This document shows, one piece after another, positions 25,960-33,521 of a stretch of DNA of 64,000 nucleotides. Each line of letters starts with the position of its first letter. The stretch's first letter is position 1. The stretch is from Sphingomonadales bacterium (GTDB lineage: Bacteria > Pseudomonadota > Alphaproteobacteria > Sphingomonadales > Sphingomonadaceae), in the NCBI GenBank assembly GCA_016704425.1, contig JADJAC010000011.1, positions 992,001-1,056,000 on the forward strand, written 5' to 3'. The notes beneath the pieces are model-generated. The model saw only the letters and a list, made by a program, of their open reading frames with translations, had not been told where the DNA came from and searched no databases. Both the position numbers and the translations under genes were made by a program.

Positions 25960-26553
25960 TTGACTTTCAACGACCTGACTTCTCCGATCAGCCTCATCGA
26001 AACACGGCGCTCAGGCAAGCCGCGGGATATGATCGAGCCTGGGCCGGATCCGGCACAACTGGACCGCATTCTTGCCGCCGCAATGCGTGTGCCCGACCAC
26101 GGCAAGCTCGCGCCGTGGCGCTTCGTTGTCATCGATTCCGACAAGCGCGAGGCATTTGCGACAATCCTGCGGGCCGCATATCTTGAGGAAAAGCCTGAAG
26201 CCGGACGGCTCGAGCTGGAAGCGCTTGAACAGTTTGCCACGCAATCGCCCACGCTCGTGATCGTCGTTTCCGCGCCGACATCTGACTCGAAGATTCCACT
26301 TTGGGAACAGCAATTGTCGGCCGGGGCCGCCTGTACGATGATGCTGCATGCCGCGCATGCATTGGGGTTCGTCGGCAGCTGGCTTACCGGCTGGCCAGCC
26401 TATTCAAAGACTATCGAAAGGGAGTTCGGCGGCGCCGGGGATCGCATTGCGGGCTTTGTCTTCATGGGTTCTCCGGGGCGATCGCTCAGCGAACGGCCCC
26501 GCCCCGAATTCGAGGCTATCGTCAGTCATTGGCCGGGAAAAATTGAGGGCTGA
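25960..26553 (+). CDS. Nitroreductase family protein (YdjA-like)
   Basis: 197 residues from a TTG start at 25960 with AAGGG 7 bases upstream. The FMN-site motifs of the short nitroreductase branch are visible: TRRSGKPRDM near the N-terminus, MRVPDHGKLAPWRFVVI, and GAACTMMLHAAHALGFVGSW. It reduces nitroaromatics or quinones with NAD(P)H in test systems; the natural substrate is unknown. The frame stays open upstream to 25870 but that part is not conserved in type. Followed 31 bases later by the short GntR gene. Confidence 0.88.
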   Translation: MTFNDLTSPISLIETRRSGKPRDMIEPGPDPAQLDRILAAAMRVPDHGKLAPWRFVVIDSDKREAFATILRAAYLEEKPEAGRLELEALEQFATQSPTLVIVVSAPTSDSKIPLWEQQLSAGAACTMMLHAAHALGFVGSWLTGWPAYSKTIEREFGGAGDRIAGFVFMGSPGRSLSERPRPEFEAIVSHWPGKIEG

Positions 26554-26584
26554 CAAGACGAGACAATTGGTGTATTAGACGCAC

Positions 26585-26941
26585 ATGACACCAAATGACT
26601 CCGCCGATATTCCAGTGTATCTCAGGTTGCGTGGCATGCTGGCCGCAGCGATCCTCGAAGGGAAATTCGCAGAAGGGGACCAATTGCCGTCTGTCCGTTC
26701 CTTTGCGGCAGATCATGGTGCGAATCCTTTGACCGTCGCCAAGGCCTATCAGGCGTTGCAGGATGACGGCTATGTGACGGTGAGGAGAGGGGTCGGCATG
26801 TTTGTTGCCGAAGGTGCAGTCGATCGGCTCCGTGTTCAGGAACGGGAGACCTTCATGACCAGGGTTTGGCCCCGGATCCGTGCGCACATTGAGCGGTTGG
26901 GAATCGATCCTGCCGAACTTGTTGCGCGGGAAACGGCCTGA
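26585..26941 (+). CDS. Short GntR family regulator (YtrA-like)
   Basis: 118 residues: a GntR winged helix (PVYLRLRGMLAAAI; LPSVRSFAADHGANPLTVAKAYQALQDDGYV) plus a short helical tail of about 45 residues, as in the YtrA subgroup that lacks an effector-binding domain. YtrA-type regulators usually sit beside ABC transporter genes; here none is near. The gene lies between a nitroreductase gene and a phosphatase gene on the same strand. Confidence 0.88.
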   Translation: MTPNDSADIPVYLRLRGMLAAAILEGKFAEGDQLPSVRSFAADHGANPLTVAKAYQALQDDGYVTVRRGVGMFVAEGAVDRLRVQERETFMTRVWPRIRAHIERLGIDPAELVARETA

Positions 26942-27005
26942 ACGCTGGCCAAGCCGGGCTATCCTGATTATACGACCGCTTCCCCTTGATCGAATTGATG
27001 GTCTT

Positions 27006-27767
27006 ATGGTGTTCAAGCGGCTATTTGGCCGGAAAGAAGAAATCGCGCCGCGCATCTGGTCCGCTCCCGAAGGACAGCGCATTTATGCGATTGGCGACAT
27101 TCACGGCCGATTGGATTTGATTGATCAATTGATTCTTCAGATCGAGCAGGACAACGCCAGCCGCAATCGCGTGCGAACCCAGATCATCTTCCTTGGCGAT
27201 CTTTGTGATAGGGGGCCAAATTCACGCGGCGTGATCGAACGCGTGATGCAGCTGGCTTCGGCCAGCTCGGACGTGCGCCTGATTGCTGGAAATCATGAAG
27301 AGCTCCTGATCCGTGCTTGGGAGGGAGATCGGCGCTCGGTCGGACTGATCAATCGCGTCGGTGGCCGCGAAACGATGCTCAGCTACGGCGTTGACGAGGT
27401 CAAATATGATGAAGCCGACACGGACGAATTGCTGGAAATGCTGGTAACGCATATCCCTGAAAGTCATATTGCTTTCCTGAAGGGCGCTGATGACTGGATT
27501 GTCGCCGGCGATTACCTTTTCGTCCACGCCGGTATTCGGCCGGGCGACGCCATTGAAGAACAACGGACAAGTGATTTACGCTGGATCCGCCGCGAATTTA
27601 CCGATTTTGAGGGCAGTCACGGAATGATGGTCGTGCATGGGCACACCATCACGGAAGACGTCGAGGAACGCGTGAACCGCATCGGGATCGATACTGGCGC
27701 CTATGCGTCCGGCAAGCTCACGGCGCTTGGTCTCGAAGGCGAAGAGCGCTGGTTCCTTCAGACCTAA
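27006..27767 (+). CDS. Metallophosphoesterase, PPP (serine/threonine phosphatase) type
   Basis: 253 residues from the ATG at 27006. All metal-site motifs are present in order: GDIHG (30-34), GDLCDRG (64-70), GNHEE (95-99), VHAG and HGHT. This is the bacterial PPP arrangement, as in PrpA/PrpB and ApaH relatives. It could act on phosphoproteins or diadenosine polyphosphates; the sequence does not say which. It overlaps the convergent arsC gene by 3-4 bases at the 3' ends. Confidence 0.9.
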   Translation: MVFKRLFGRKEEIAPRIWSAPEGQRIYAIGDIHGRLDLIDQLILQIEQDNASRNRVRTQIIFLGDLCDRGPNSRGVIERVMQLASASSDVRLIAGNHEELLIRAWEGDRRSVGLINRVGGRETMLSYGVDEVKYDEADTDELLEMLVTHIPESHIAFLKGADDWIVAGDYLFVHAGIRPGDAIEEQRTSDLRWIRREFTDFEGSHGMMVVHGHTITEDVEERVNRIGIDTGAYASGKLTALGLEGEERWFLQT

Positions 27768-28108
27768 AGTATTTCGTGCACGACGTCTTGGGGGCGGCAA
27801 AGACGAACCCCTTTTTCAGTTTCAACCAACGGTCTTTCGATCAGGATTGGCTCATCGGCCATAGCTTGCAGGATGGTTTCATCATCGGCGTTGAGGAGGC
27901 CCAATTCCTCGGCCGCCGTACCTCTCGTTCGCAAACCCTGGCGGGCAGCGATCCCCGCGCGCTTGTAGAGCGCTCGCAGCGTTTCGACACTTGGAGCGGC
28001 CTTCAGATATTCAATCACCGTCAATTCGACACCGTCCGTCTCCTCTAGGATCGCCAGAGTCTTGCGTGAAGTTCCGCAATTGGGATTGTGCCAGATTGTC
28101 GCTTTCAT
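27764..28108 (-). CDS. arsC: Arsenate reductase, glutaredoxin-dependent type
   Basis: 114 residues from the ATG at 28108. The catalytic Cys 11 lies in HNPNCGTSRKTL, and the three arginines known to bind arsenate align as R60 (GLRTRG), R92 (ERPLVE) and R105 (LCRPQDV). It reduces arsenate to arsenite using glutathione and glutaredoxin. No arsR, arsB or arsH is nearby, so this is a lone copy and could also be a thiol oxidoreductase of other use. The longer frame upstream is not part of the family. Confidence 0.93.
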   Translation of the reverse strand: MKATIWHNPNCGTSRKTLAILEETDGVELTVIEYLKAAPSVETLRALYKRAGIAARQGLRTRGTAAEELGLLNADDETILQAMADEPILIERPLVETEKGVRLCRPQDVVHEIL

Positions 28109-28201
28109 GCGATTTTGTCCCTTTTTAACTGAAAACTGATTCTTTTTGACATATAGTGACTCGATGTCGGAACCACGAACAGTGTGGAGTGCGATAGCCG
28201 G

Positions 28202-28795
28202 ATGATTGTTAGTCGTCGACAATTTGTGGCGGGATCTGCGGTGCTGGCCTTGGTGCCAGCGCGGACGTTCGCTGCGGTCGATGAAAATCGGCTGCGTATG
28301 ATCGCGCATCGTGAGCTGACCCGGAATCAATCGACCATCTGGCTTCGAGACACGGTTGGCATTGCTGATTTCAGCCGTCCTTCGAACGAACCGAGATTCT
28401 TCGTGGTTGATATGATTGGCGGACAGATCCGGCCCTTCCTTGTTGCTCATGGGCGCGGGTCCGATCCTGAACACGAGGGCGTGGTTCGTCGCTTTTCGAA
28501 CGAGTTCGAGTCGCTCGCATCTTCACGAGGAGCATTCCTGACCCACACTTGGTATGATGGTATTCACGGCCCTTCAATGCGCCTCTATGGCCTTGATCCC
28601 GACAACAGCAACGCCGAGGCACGTGCGATCGTGGTGCACGGTGCTTGGTACGCCAACCCGGACATGATCGAAAAATGGGGGAAACTTGGACGCAGCGACG
28701 GGTGCTTCGCCTTTCCCCAGGATGATTTGATGCAGATCATTGCGCGAGTTGGACCGGGACGACTGATCTTTTCCGACAAGCTTTCAGAAGCCTGA
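28202..28795 (+). CDS. Murein L,D-transpeptidase catalytic domain family protein (YkuD_2 type)
   Basis: 197 residues with a twin-arginine type leader (SRRQFVAGSAVLALVPA). The mature part matches the second L,D-transpeptidase family: VVHGAWYANPDMI with His about 146 and GRSDGCFAF with Cys about 168. FVVDMIGGQIRPFLVAHGRG is the expected first strand pair. It probably makes or edits 3-3 peptidoglycan links or attaches proteins to the wall. It converges with a classical L,D-transpeptidase gene, only 6 bases apart. Confidence 0.88.
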   Translation: MIVSRRQFVAGSAVLALVPARTFAAVDENRLRMIAHRELTRNQSTIWLRDTVGIADFSRPSNEPRFFVVDMIGGQIRPFLVAHGRGSDPEHEGVVRRFSNEFESLASSRGAFLTHTWYDGIHGPSMRLYGLDPDNSNAEARAIVVHGAWYANPDMIEKWGKLGRSDGCFAFPQDDLMQIIARVGPGRLIFSDKLSEA

Positions 28796-28801
28796 TACCG
28801 A

Positions 28802-30133
28802 TCAGGCTCCCGGCGCTTCGATTGGCACAACAACTGTCGGCGGTGTTGCAACCTTTTCTTGCCTTGGCTGTGCAAAGGAAGCAATCACAGGTGCATCACG
28901 CCCATAAATGTCCGCAAAGCTGTTGAGCTTGCCGTCGCCGTTGCTCGCCATCGTAAAATAGTTGATGTAAACCTGAACCGGATCGGTGAACGGAATCCGG
29001 TCGTTCAAGCCGCGCTTGAAAAGGTTGGCCGCTTCGTGCGGATCGAACTCCGCCTGCAGGATGGACATCAAAATAGCGAACTCAACTGCCCGGTCGGTGC
29101 GTATGCAGCCGTGGCTCAGCGCCCGTACCGGGCGTTCGAACAGGTTGCGGGTCGGTGTATCATGAAGGAAGATGGCGTGCGGGTTCGGCATGTCCATCTT
29201 CATCATTCCAAGCGAATTGCCGGGTCCGAATTTTTGCACGACGGACAAGTTCTTGCCTGAACCAGTCCAGGTGTATCCGCGCGCCTTTGCAGCTGCCGGG
29301 TTGTTCGCGATGAGCGCGCCGACGCTTTCCTTGATGATGCTCTGCGGGATCGTCCAGGTGGGATGGATAATCATTCCGATCGCTTGCGCGTCGAGTTGGG
29401 GCGTTGCTGTTTTTGGGGCGCCGACAATTGCGCGGTAGGTCGCTATATTCTTGCCCTTGCCAACCACGCGGACCATATATTCCGGCACATTTACAAATAC
29501 ATAGCGTTTCCCGAGGTCACGCGGCAACCAGCGCCAGCGCTCCATGTTTGTCTTTATGACCAGCTGCCGCGCGGGATCCTTGGTCGTCGCCAGCATGGCT
29601 TTCAGCGCCGCATAATCCGGGTGGGTCGGCTCGACCGACGAAAAGACGCCCTCGAAATCATGGCTATCCAATGCCTTGCGAAGCAAGTCGTTTGTAGGAA
29701 AGTTGGTCGCGTCGGGATCGCGGATGAACCATTGGACGCGGGCCGCATATGGAGTCCGTCCGTCCCGCAAGTCAATCAACAGCTGCCGAAAGGCCAAGGT
29801 TGCAATGTCGTTGAGTGCCGTTCCTTCGCCGGCCTTGATGGCCACCTGCAGCGAGTCCGGGCCATAGTCGGCTGGATTGAGGCCGCGGGTGCCAACGCCC
29901 TGGATGAAAAACAGCAGGGCAGATGCGTTGCCTATCGTCCAGAACGGCGCCGGCTCTGCTGGGACAGCAACAGGAACCGGTGGCGGCACCACCGCAGGCG
30001 CTATGGATGCAGGCGTTTGCAGCGCAGGCGGCAAGAGTTCTACCGGGGCTGCGGATTTCTGCTTCTCTGCCAGAGCCGGGCCTGCCAAAACCAGCATCGC
30101 GCATGCAACAATCGCAGCCTTGTTCACTGCCAT
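28802..30133 (-). CDS. L,D-transpeptidase, YcbB/LdtD-like
   Basis: 443 residues with a Sec signal peptide (ending GPALA), a Pro/Val/Ala-rich linker to about 65, a peptidoglycan-binding-like helical region, then the YkuD catalytic domain. The active site is HDTPTRNLFERPVRALSHGC (324-343), with nucleophile Cys 343. It forms 3-3 cross-links in periplasmic peptidoglycan. The ATG at 30133 is preceded by GGAGG and starts 6 bases after the accC stop, so it may be the last gene of aroQ-accB-accC-ldt. Confidence 0.93.
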   Translation of the reverse strand: MAVNKAAIVACAMLVLAGPALAEKQKSAAPVELLPPALQTPASIAPAVVPPPVPVAVPAEPAPFWTIGNASALLFFIQGVGTRGLNPADYGPDSLQVAIKAGEGTALNDIATLAFRQLLIDLRDGRTPYAARVQWFIRDPDATNFPTNDLLRKALDSHDFEGVFSSVEPTHPDYAALKAMLATTKDPARQLVIKTNMERWRWLPRDLGKRYVFVNVPEYMVRVVGKGKNIATYRAIVGAPKTATPQLDAQAIGMIIHPTWTIPQSIIKESVGALIANNPAAAKARGYTWTGSGKNLSVVQKFGPGNSLGMMKMDMPNPHAIFLHDTPTRNLFERPVRALSHGCIRTDRAVEFAILMSILQAEFDPHEAANLFKRGLNDRIPFTDPVQVYINYFTMASNGDGKLNSFADIYGRDAPVIASFAQPRQEKVATPPTVVVPIEAPGA

Positions 30134-30139
30134 GAAATT

Positions 30140-31492
30140 TCAGCCTCCTGCCTGTTCGGCAAGCCATTCCTCAAGCCACTTGATCGAATAATTGCCGTCG
30201 ATCACGTCTGGCGCCCGGAGAAGTTCCTGATGCAGCGGGATATTGGTCTTGATCCCGTCGACAACCATTTCTTCAAGTGCGCGACGCATCCGCATCATGC
30301 AACTTTCACGTGTGCGACCATAGACGATGAGCTTCGCAATCATCGAGTCATAATATGGCGGAACACGATATCCGGCGTAGAGTCCGCTATCCACGCGGAC
30401 ATGCATGCCGCCCGGTGGGTGGTAGTAATTTACCGGTCCGGGTGACGGCGCGAACGTGCGAGGGTCTTCTGCATTGATCCGGCATTCCATCGCATGCCCG
30501 CGAAATTCAAGAACATCCTGTGTAACCGAAAGCCCCTTGCCCTCCGCCACACGAATTTGTTCGCGAACCAGATCGAAGCCCGTGATCATTTCTGTCACGG
30601 GGTGCTCGACCTGAATGCGTGTGTTCATTTCGATGAAGTAAAACTGACCGTCCTCCCAAAGGAATTCGATTGTTCCAGCACCGCGGTAGCCCATATCGGC
30701 CATCGCCTTCGAGACGATGCCACCCATCCGCATCCGCTCCTCGGATGAAATGACGGGGGAGGGGGCCTCTTCAAGCACTTTCTGGTGACGGCGCTGGAGT
30801 GAGCAGTCGCGCTCTCCCAGATGAATGGCATTTCCATTTCCGTCACCGAAAACCTGGAACTCGATATGCCTTGGATTTCCAAGGTATTTCTCGAGATAAA
30901 CTGTCGCATCTCCAAACGCTGCTTTCGCCTCTGTTCCGGCCTGCTGCATCTGGCTTTCGAGCTCGCTTTCAGAATTGACGACCTTCATTCCGCGACCGCC
31001 GCCACCTGACGCTGCCTTGATGATCACAGGATAGCCAATATCCTTCGCGATCCGCTTTGCTTCGCCGACATCGTCAATTGCGCCATCAGAGCCGGGAACG
31101 AGCGGCATGCCCAGCGCGCCCGCGGTCTTCTTGGCCTGGACCTTGTCGCCCATGGTCCGAATGTGCTCGGGCTTCGGTCCGATAAACGCAATCTTGTGCT
31201 CTTCGACGATCTCCGCGAAGCGGGCATTTTCGGACAGGAAGCCATAGCCGGGATGGATCGCGTCTGCATTACTGATTTCTGCAGCGGAGATGATCGCCGG
31301 GATGTTGAGATAGCTGTCCTTTGCAGGCGGCGGGCCGATACAAACGGCTTCATCTGCCAGGCGGACATGCATGGCATCCGTGTCCGCCGTCGAATGAACG
31401 GCGACAGTCTTGATCCCCATTTCGTGGGCAGCGCGGTGAATGCGAAGCGCGATTTCACCGCGATTGGCGATGAGCAGCTTTTCTATGGTCAT
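30140..31492 (-). CDS. accC: Acetyl-CoA carboxylase, biotin carboxylase subunit
   Basis: 450 residues, normal length. Carboxylates biotin on AccB using ATP and bicarbonate, the first half-reaction of fatty-acid synthesis. Visible landmarks are IANRGEIALRI at the N-terminus, the glycine-rich ATP loop GGGGRGM, KYLGNPRHIEFQVFGD, and EMNTRIQVEHPVTE. Its ATG overlaps the accB stop as ATGA. accD and accA are not in the window. Confidence 0.98.
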   Translation of the reverse strand: MTIEKLLIANRGEIALRIHRAAHEMGIKTVAVHSTADTDAMHVRLADEAVCIGPPPAKDSYLNIPAIISAAEISNADAIHPGYGFLSENARFAEIVEEHKIAFIGPKPEHIRTMGDKVQAKKTAGALGMPLVPGSDGAIDDVGEAKRIAKDIGYPVIIKAASGGGGRGMKVVNSESELESQMQQAGTEAKAAFGDATVYLEKYLGNPRHIEFQVFGDGNGNAIHLGERDCSLQRRHQKVLEEAPSPVISSEERMRMGGIVSKAMADMGYRGAGTIEFLWEDGQFYFIEMNTRIQVEHPVTEMITGFDLVREQIRVAEGKGLSVTQDVLEFRGHAMECRINAEDPRTFAPSPGPVNYYHPPGGMHVRVDSGLYAGYRVPPYYDSMIAKLIVYGRTRESCMMRMRRALEEMVVDGIKTNIPLHQELLRAPDVIDGNYSIKWLEEWLAEQAGG

Positions 31493-31950
31493 TCGATCAC
31501 GACAAGCGGTTGGTCGAATTCAACGGGCTGGCCACTGCCGACGAGAATCTGCAAGACTTTGCCGCCGCGCGGAGCAATGATCGGGTTCATCACTTTCATT
31601 GCTTCGATGATGAGGATCGTATCCCCTTCCTTTACCGATGCGCCGACTGTGACGAACGGTGCAGCATCAGGCTCAGGTGTGAGGTAGGCCGTGCCGACCA
31701 TCGGGGATTTGACAGTGCCGGGGTGATCTCCTGCCGGCAACGCCGGAGCAGCCGATGCCGGTGCGGCAACTGGTGCCGGCTGAACCGGCGAAGGAGCGGC
31801 CATTACGGCCCCGGTTATTGTCCGTGCAACGCGAATCTTGCGGCCACCATCTTCGACTTCGATTTCGGAAAGAGAAGTCTCGTCGAGAAGTTCCGCGAGC
31901 TGGCGGACCAGCTTCAGATCGACTTGCATGGCGCCTGATTTTTCGGTCAT
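31489..31950 (-). CDS. accB: Acetyl-CoA carboxylase, biotin carboxyl carrier protein
   Basis: 153 residues from the ATG at 31950. An N-terminal conserved helix region (VDLKLVRQLAELLDE), a Pro/Ala linker at about 50-75, and the biotinyl domain with the target lysine in IEAMKVMN. The biotin would be attached by the BirA encoded at 55282-55989. Upstream aroQ ends 34 bases before; downstream accC overlaps by 4 bases. Confidence 0.97.
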   Translation of the reverse strand: MTEKSGAMQVDLKLVRQLAELLDETSLSEIEVEDGGRKIRVARTITGAVMAAPSPVQPAPVAAPASAAPALPAGDHPGTVKSPMVGTAYLTPEPDAAPFVTVGASVKEGDTILIIEAMKVMNPIIAPRGGKVLQILVGSGQPVEFDQPLVVIE

Positions 31951-31984
31951 TGAACCCCCAATATCTTCTGTTGGCCTGCCATTG

Positions 31985-32425
31985 TCAGAGCTTGGCCGCC
32001 GCGTCCAGCGCCAGTGTATAGGAATTCGCGCCATAGCCTGCAAAACTGGCAATGGCTGCCATCCCGACATAGCTGACATGGCGAAACGGCTCGCGCTTCA
32101 TTGGATCGGACAAGTGCACTTCAATAACGGGGACCTTGATCGATTTGATCGCATCATGAAGCGCAATGGACGTGTGCGTATAGCCGCCTGCATTCAGTAA
32201 TATCGCTTTTGCCCCGCGGGAATTGGCCTCATGCAGCCAGTCAATCAAATGGCCTTCATGGTTCGACTGCCGCATATCTATCTCAAGGCCAAGCTGGCGG
32301 CCCTGATCTTCCAGCCGTCCGGCAATGTCATCCAGCGTGTCAGTGCCGTAGATTTCGGGCTCGCGCAGGCCAAGAAGATTCAAATTCGGCCCGTTGAGGA
32401 CATAGATCACTGGCAATTCGGGCAT
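31985..32425 (-). CDS. aroQ: 3-dehydroquinate dehydratase, type II
   Basis: 146 residues from the ATG at 32425. Converts 3-dehydroquinate to 3-dehydroshikimate in aromatic amino acid synthesis. NGPNLNLLGLREPEIYG contains the essential Arg and Tyr, SNHEGHLIDWLHEA and NAGGYTHTSIALHDA the substrate site, and VEVHLSDPMKREPFRH the catalytic His loop. aroQ-accB-accC is a frequent proteobacterial order. Divergent from the thiS-thiG fusion gene across 82 bases. Confidence 0.97.
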   Translation of the reverse strand: MPELPVIYVLNGPNLNLLGLREPEIYGTDTLDDIAGRLEDQGRQLGLEIDMRQSNHEGHLIDWLHEANSRGAKAILLNAGGYTHTSIALHDAIKSIKVPVIEVHLSDPMKREPFRHVSYVGMAAIASFAGYGANSYTLALDAAAKL

Positions 32426-32507
32426 TTCTCTGCAGTTCCGGTTGCGGGGGCTTGGCGGCCTTCTATATGGGCTGCATCGCAAAAGGCCAAGGACGAGTCT
32501 CCAACCC

Positions 32508-33479
32508 ATGCTTTCCATTACGCTGAATGGTGAACCACGCAGTGTTCCGCCGGAAACCACAATTGCCGAACTGGCCGCTGAACTCGGGCTTGATCCGGCG
32601 AAGATTGCAGTTGAACGCAACCTGGAAATCGTGCCGCGCTCGACGCTGGCGGAGGTGAAACTCGAGCACGGTGATCAGGTGGAAATTGTGCATTTTGTAG
32701 GCGGTGGTCAGGCTGACTCCTGGACGGTCGCAGGCAGGACCTTCAATTCGCGGCTGATTGTGGGGACCGGTAAATACAAGGATTTTGCCCAGAATGCAGC
32801 CGCCCTTGAAGCGTCGGGCGCCGAGATCATTACGGTTGCCGTTCGTCGCGTCAACATATCCGATCCGAAGGCTCCGATGCTGACGGATTTTATCGATCCC
32901 AGGAAATATACCTACCTGCCAAACACAGCTGGTTGCTTCACCGCTGACGATGCGATCCGGACCTTGCGGCTCGCGCGCGAAGCCGGTGGCTGGGATCTGG
33001 TCAAGCTTGAGGTGCTTGGCGAAGCTCGCACGCTCTATCCTGACATGCGCGAAACCCTGAAGGCCACTGAGGTCCTTGTGCGGGAGGGTTTCAAGCCGAT
33101 GGTCTATTGTGTGGACGATCCCATTGCGGCGAAGCAGCTTGAAGAGGCTGGCGCGGTTGCCATCATGCCCCTTGGCGCACCGATCGGTTCCGGCCTTGGA
33201 ATCCAGAATCGTGTGACGATCCGCTTGATCGTCGAGGGTGCGAAGGTCCCCGTGCTTGTTGATGCAGGCGTAGGAACGGCATCCGATGCCGCTGTCGCCA
33301 TGGAGCTGGGTTGTGACGGGGTCTTGATGAACACTGCGATTGCAGAAGCAAAAGACCCTGTGACTATGGCGAAAGCCATGAAGCTTGCAGTCGAGAGCGG
33401 GCGATTGGCCTATCTGGCCGGTCGCATGGGCCGCCGTTTGTATGCCGATCCGTCCAGCCCCTTGGCGGGACTGATCTGA
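32508..33479 (+). CDS. thiSG: Fused sulfur carrier ThiS and thiazole synthase ThiG
   Basis: 323 residues from the ATG at 32508. Residues 1-67 are ThiS (MLSITLNG to VHFVGGG), the ubiquitin-like sulfur carrier. From about residue 73 the chain continues into ThiG (FNSRLIVGTGKY), with the Schiff-base Lys about 166 (LVKLEVLGE) and the phosphate-site glycines (GAPIGSG, LVDAGVG). ThiG builds the thiazole of thiamine. The fusion buries the ThiS Gly-Gly end, which normally must be free for adenylation by ThiF. Fused forms are known, but how they are charged is not clear to me. No thiF, thiO or thiE lies beside it, and no TPP riboswitch was found upstream. Confidence 0.95.
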   Translation: MLSITLNGEPRSVPPETTIAELAAELGLDPAKIAVERNLEIVPRSTLAEVKLEHGDQVEIVHFVGGGQADSWTVAGRTFNSRLIVGTGKYKDFAQNAAALEASGAEIITVAVRRVNISDPKAPMLTDFIDPRKYTYLPNTAGCFTADDAIRTLRLAREAGGWDLVKLEVLGEARTLYPDMRETLKATEVLVREGFKPMVYCVDDPIAAKQLEEAGAVAIMPLGAPIGSGLGIQNRVTIRLIVEGAKVPVLVDAGVGTASDAAVAMELGCDGVLMNTAIAEAKDPVTMAKAMKLAVESGRLAYLAGRMGRRLYADPSSPLAGLI

Positions 33480-33521
33480 CTCCTCTTGTGCATTGCACAA
33501 AAGCAATGCAGTCTGCCGCAA

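Noticed and set aside
28141..28180. A sigma-70 promoter at TTGACATATAG before the L,D-transpeptidase gene
   Set aside because: The -35-like TTGACA has no acceptable -10 at 16-18 bases on the plus strand.
32426..32507. A TPP riboswitch before the thiS-thiG gene
   Set aside because: The 82-base gap lacks the conserved thi-box core (CTGAGA and the ACCTGAT-like element).
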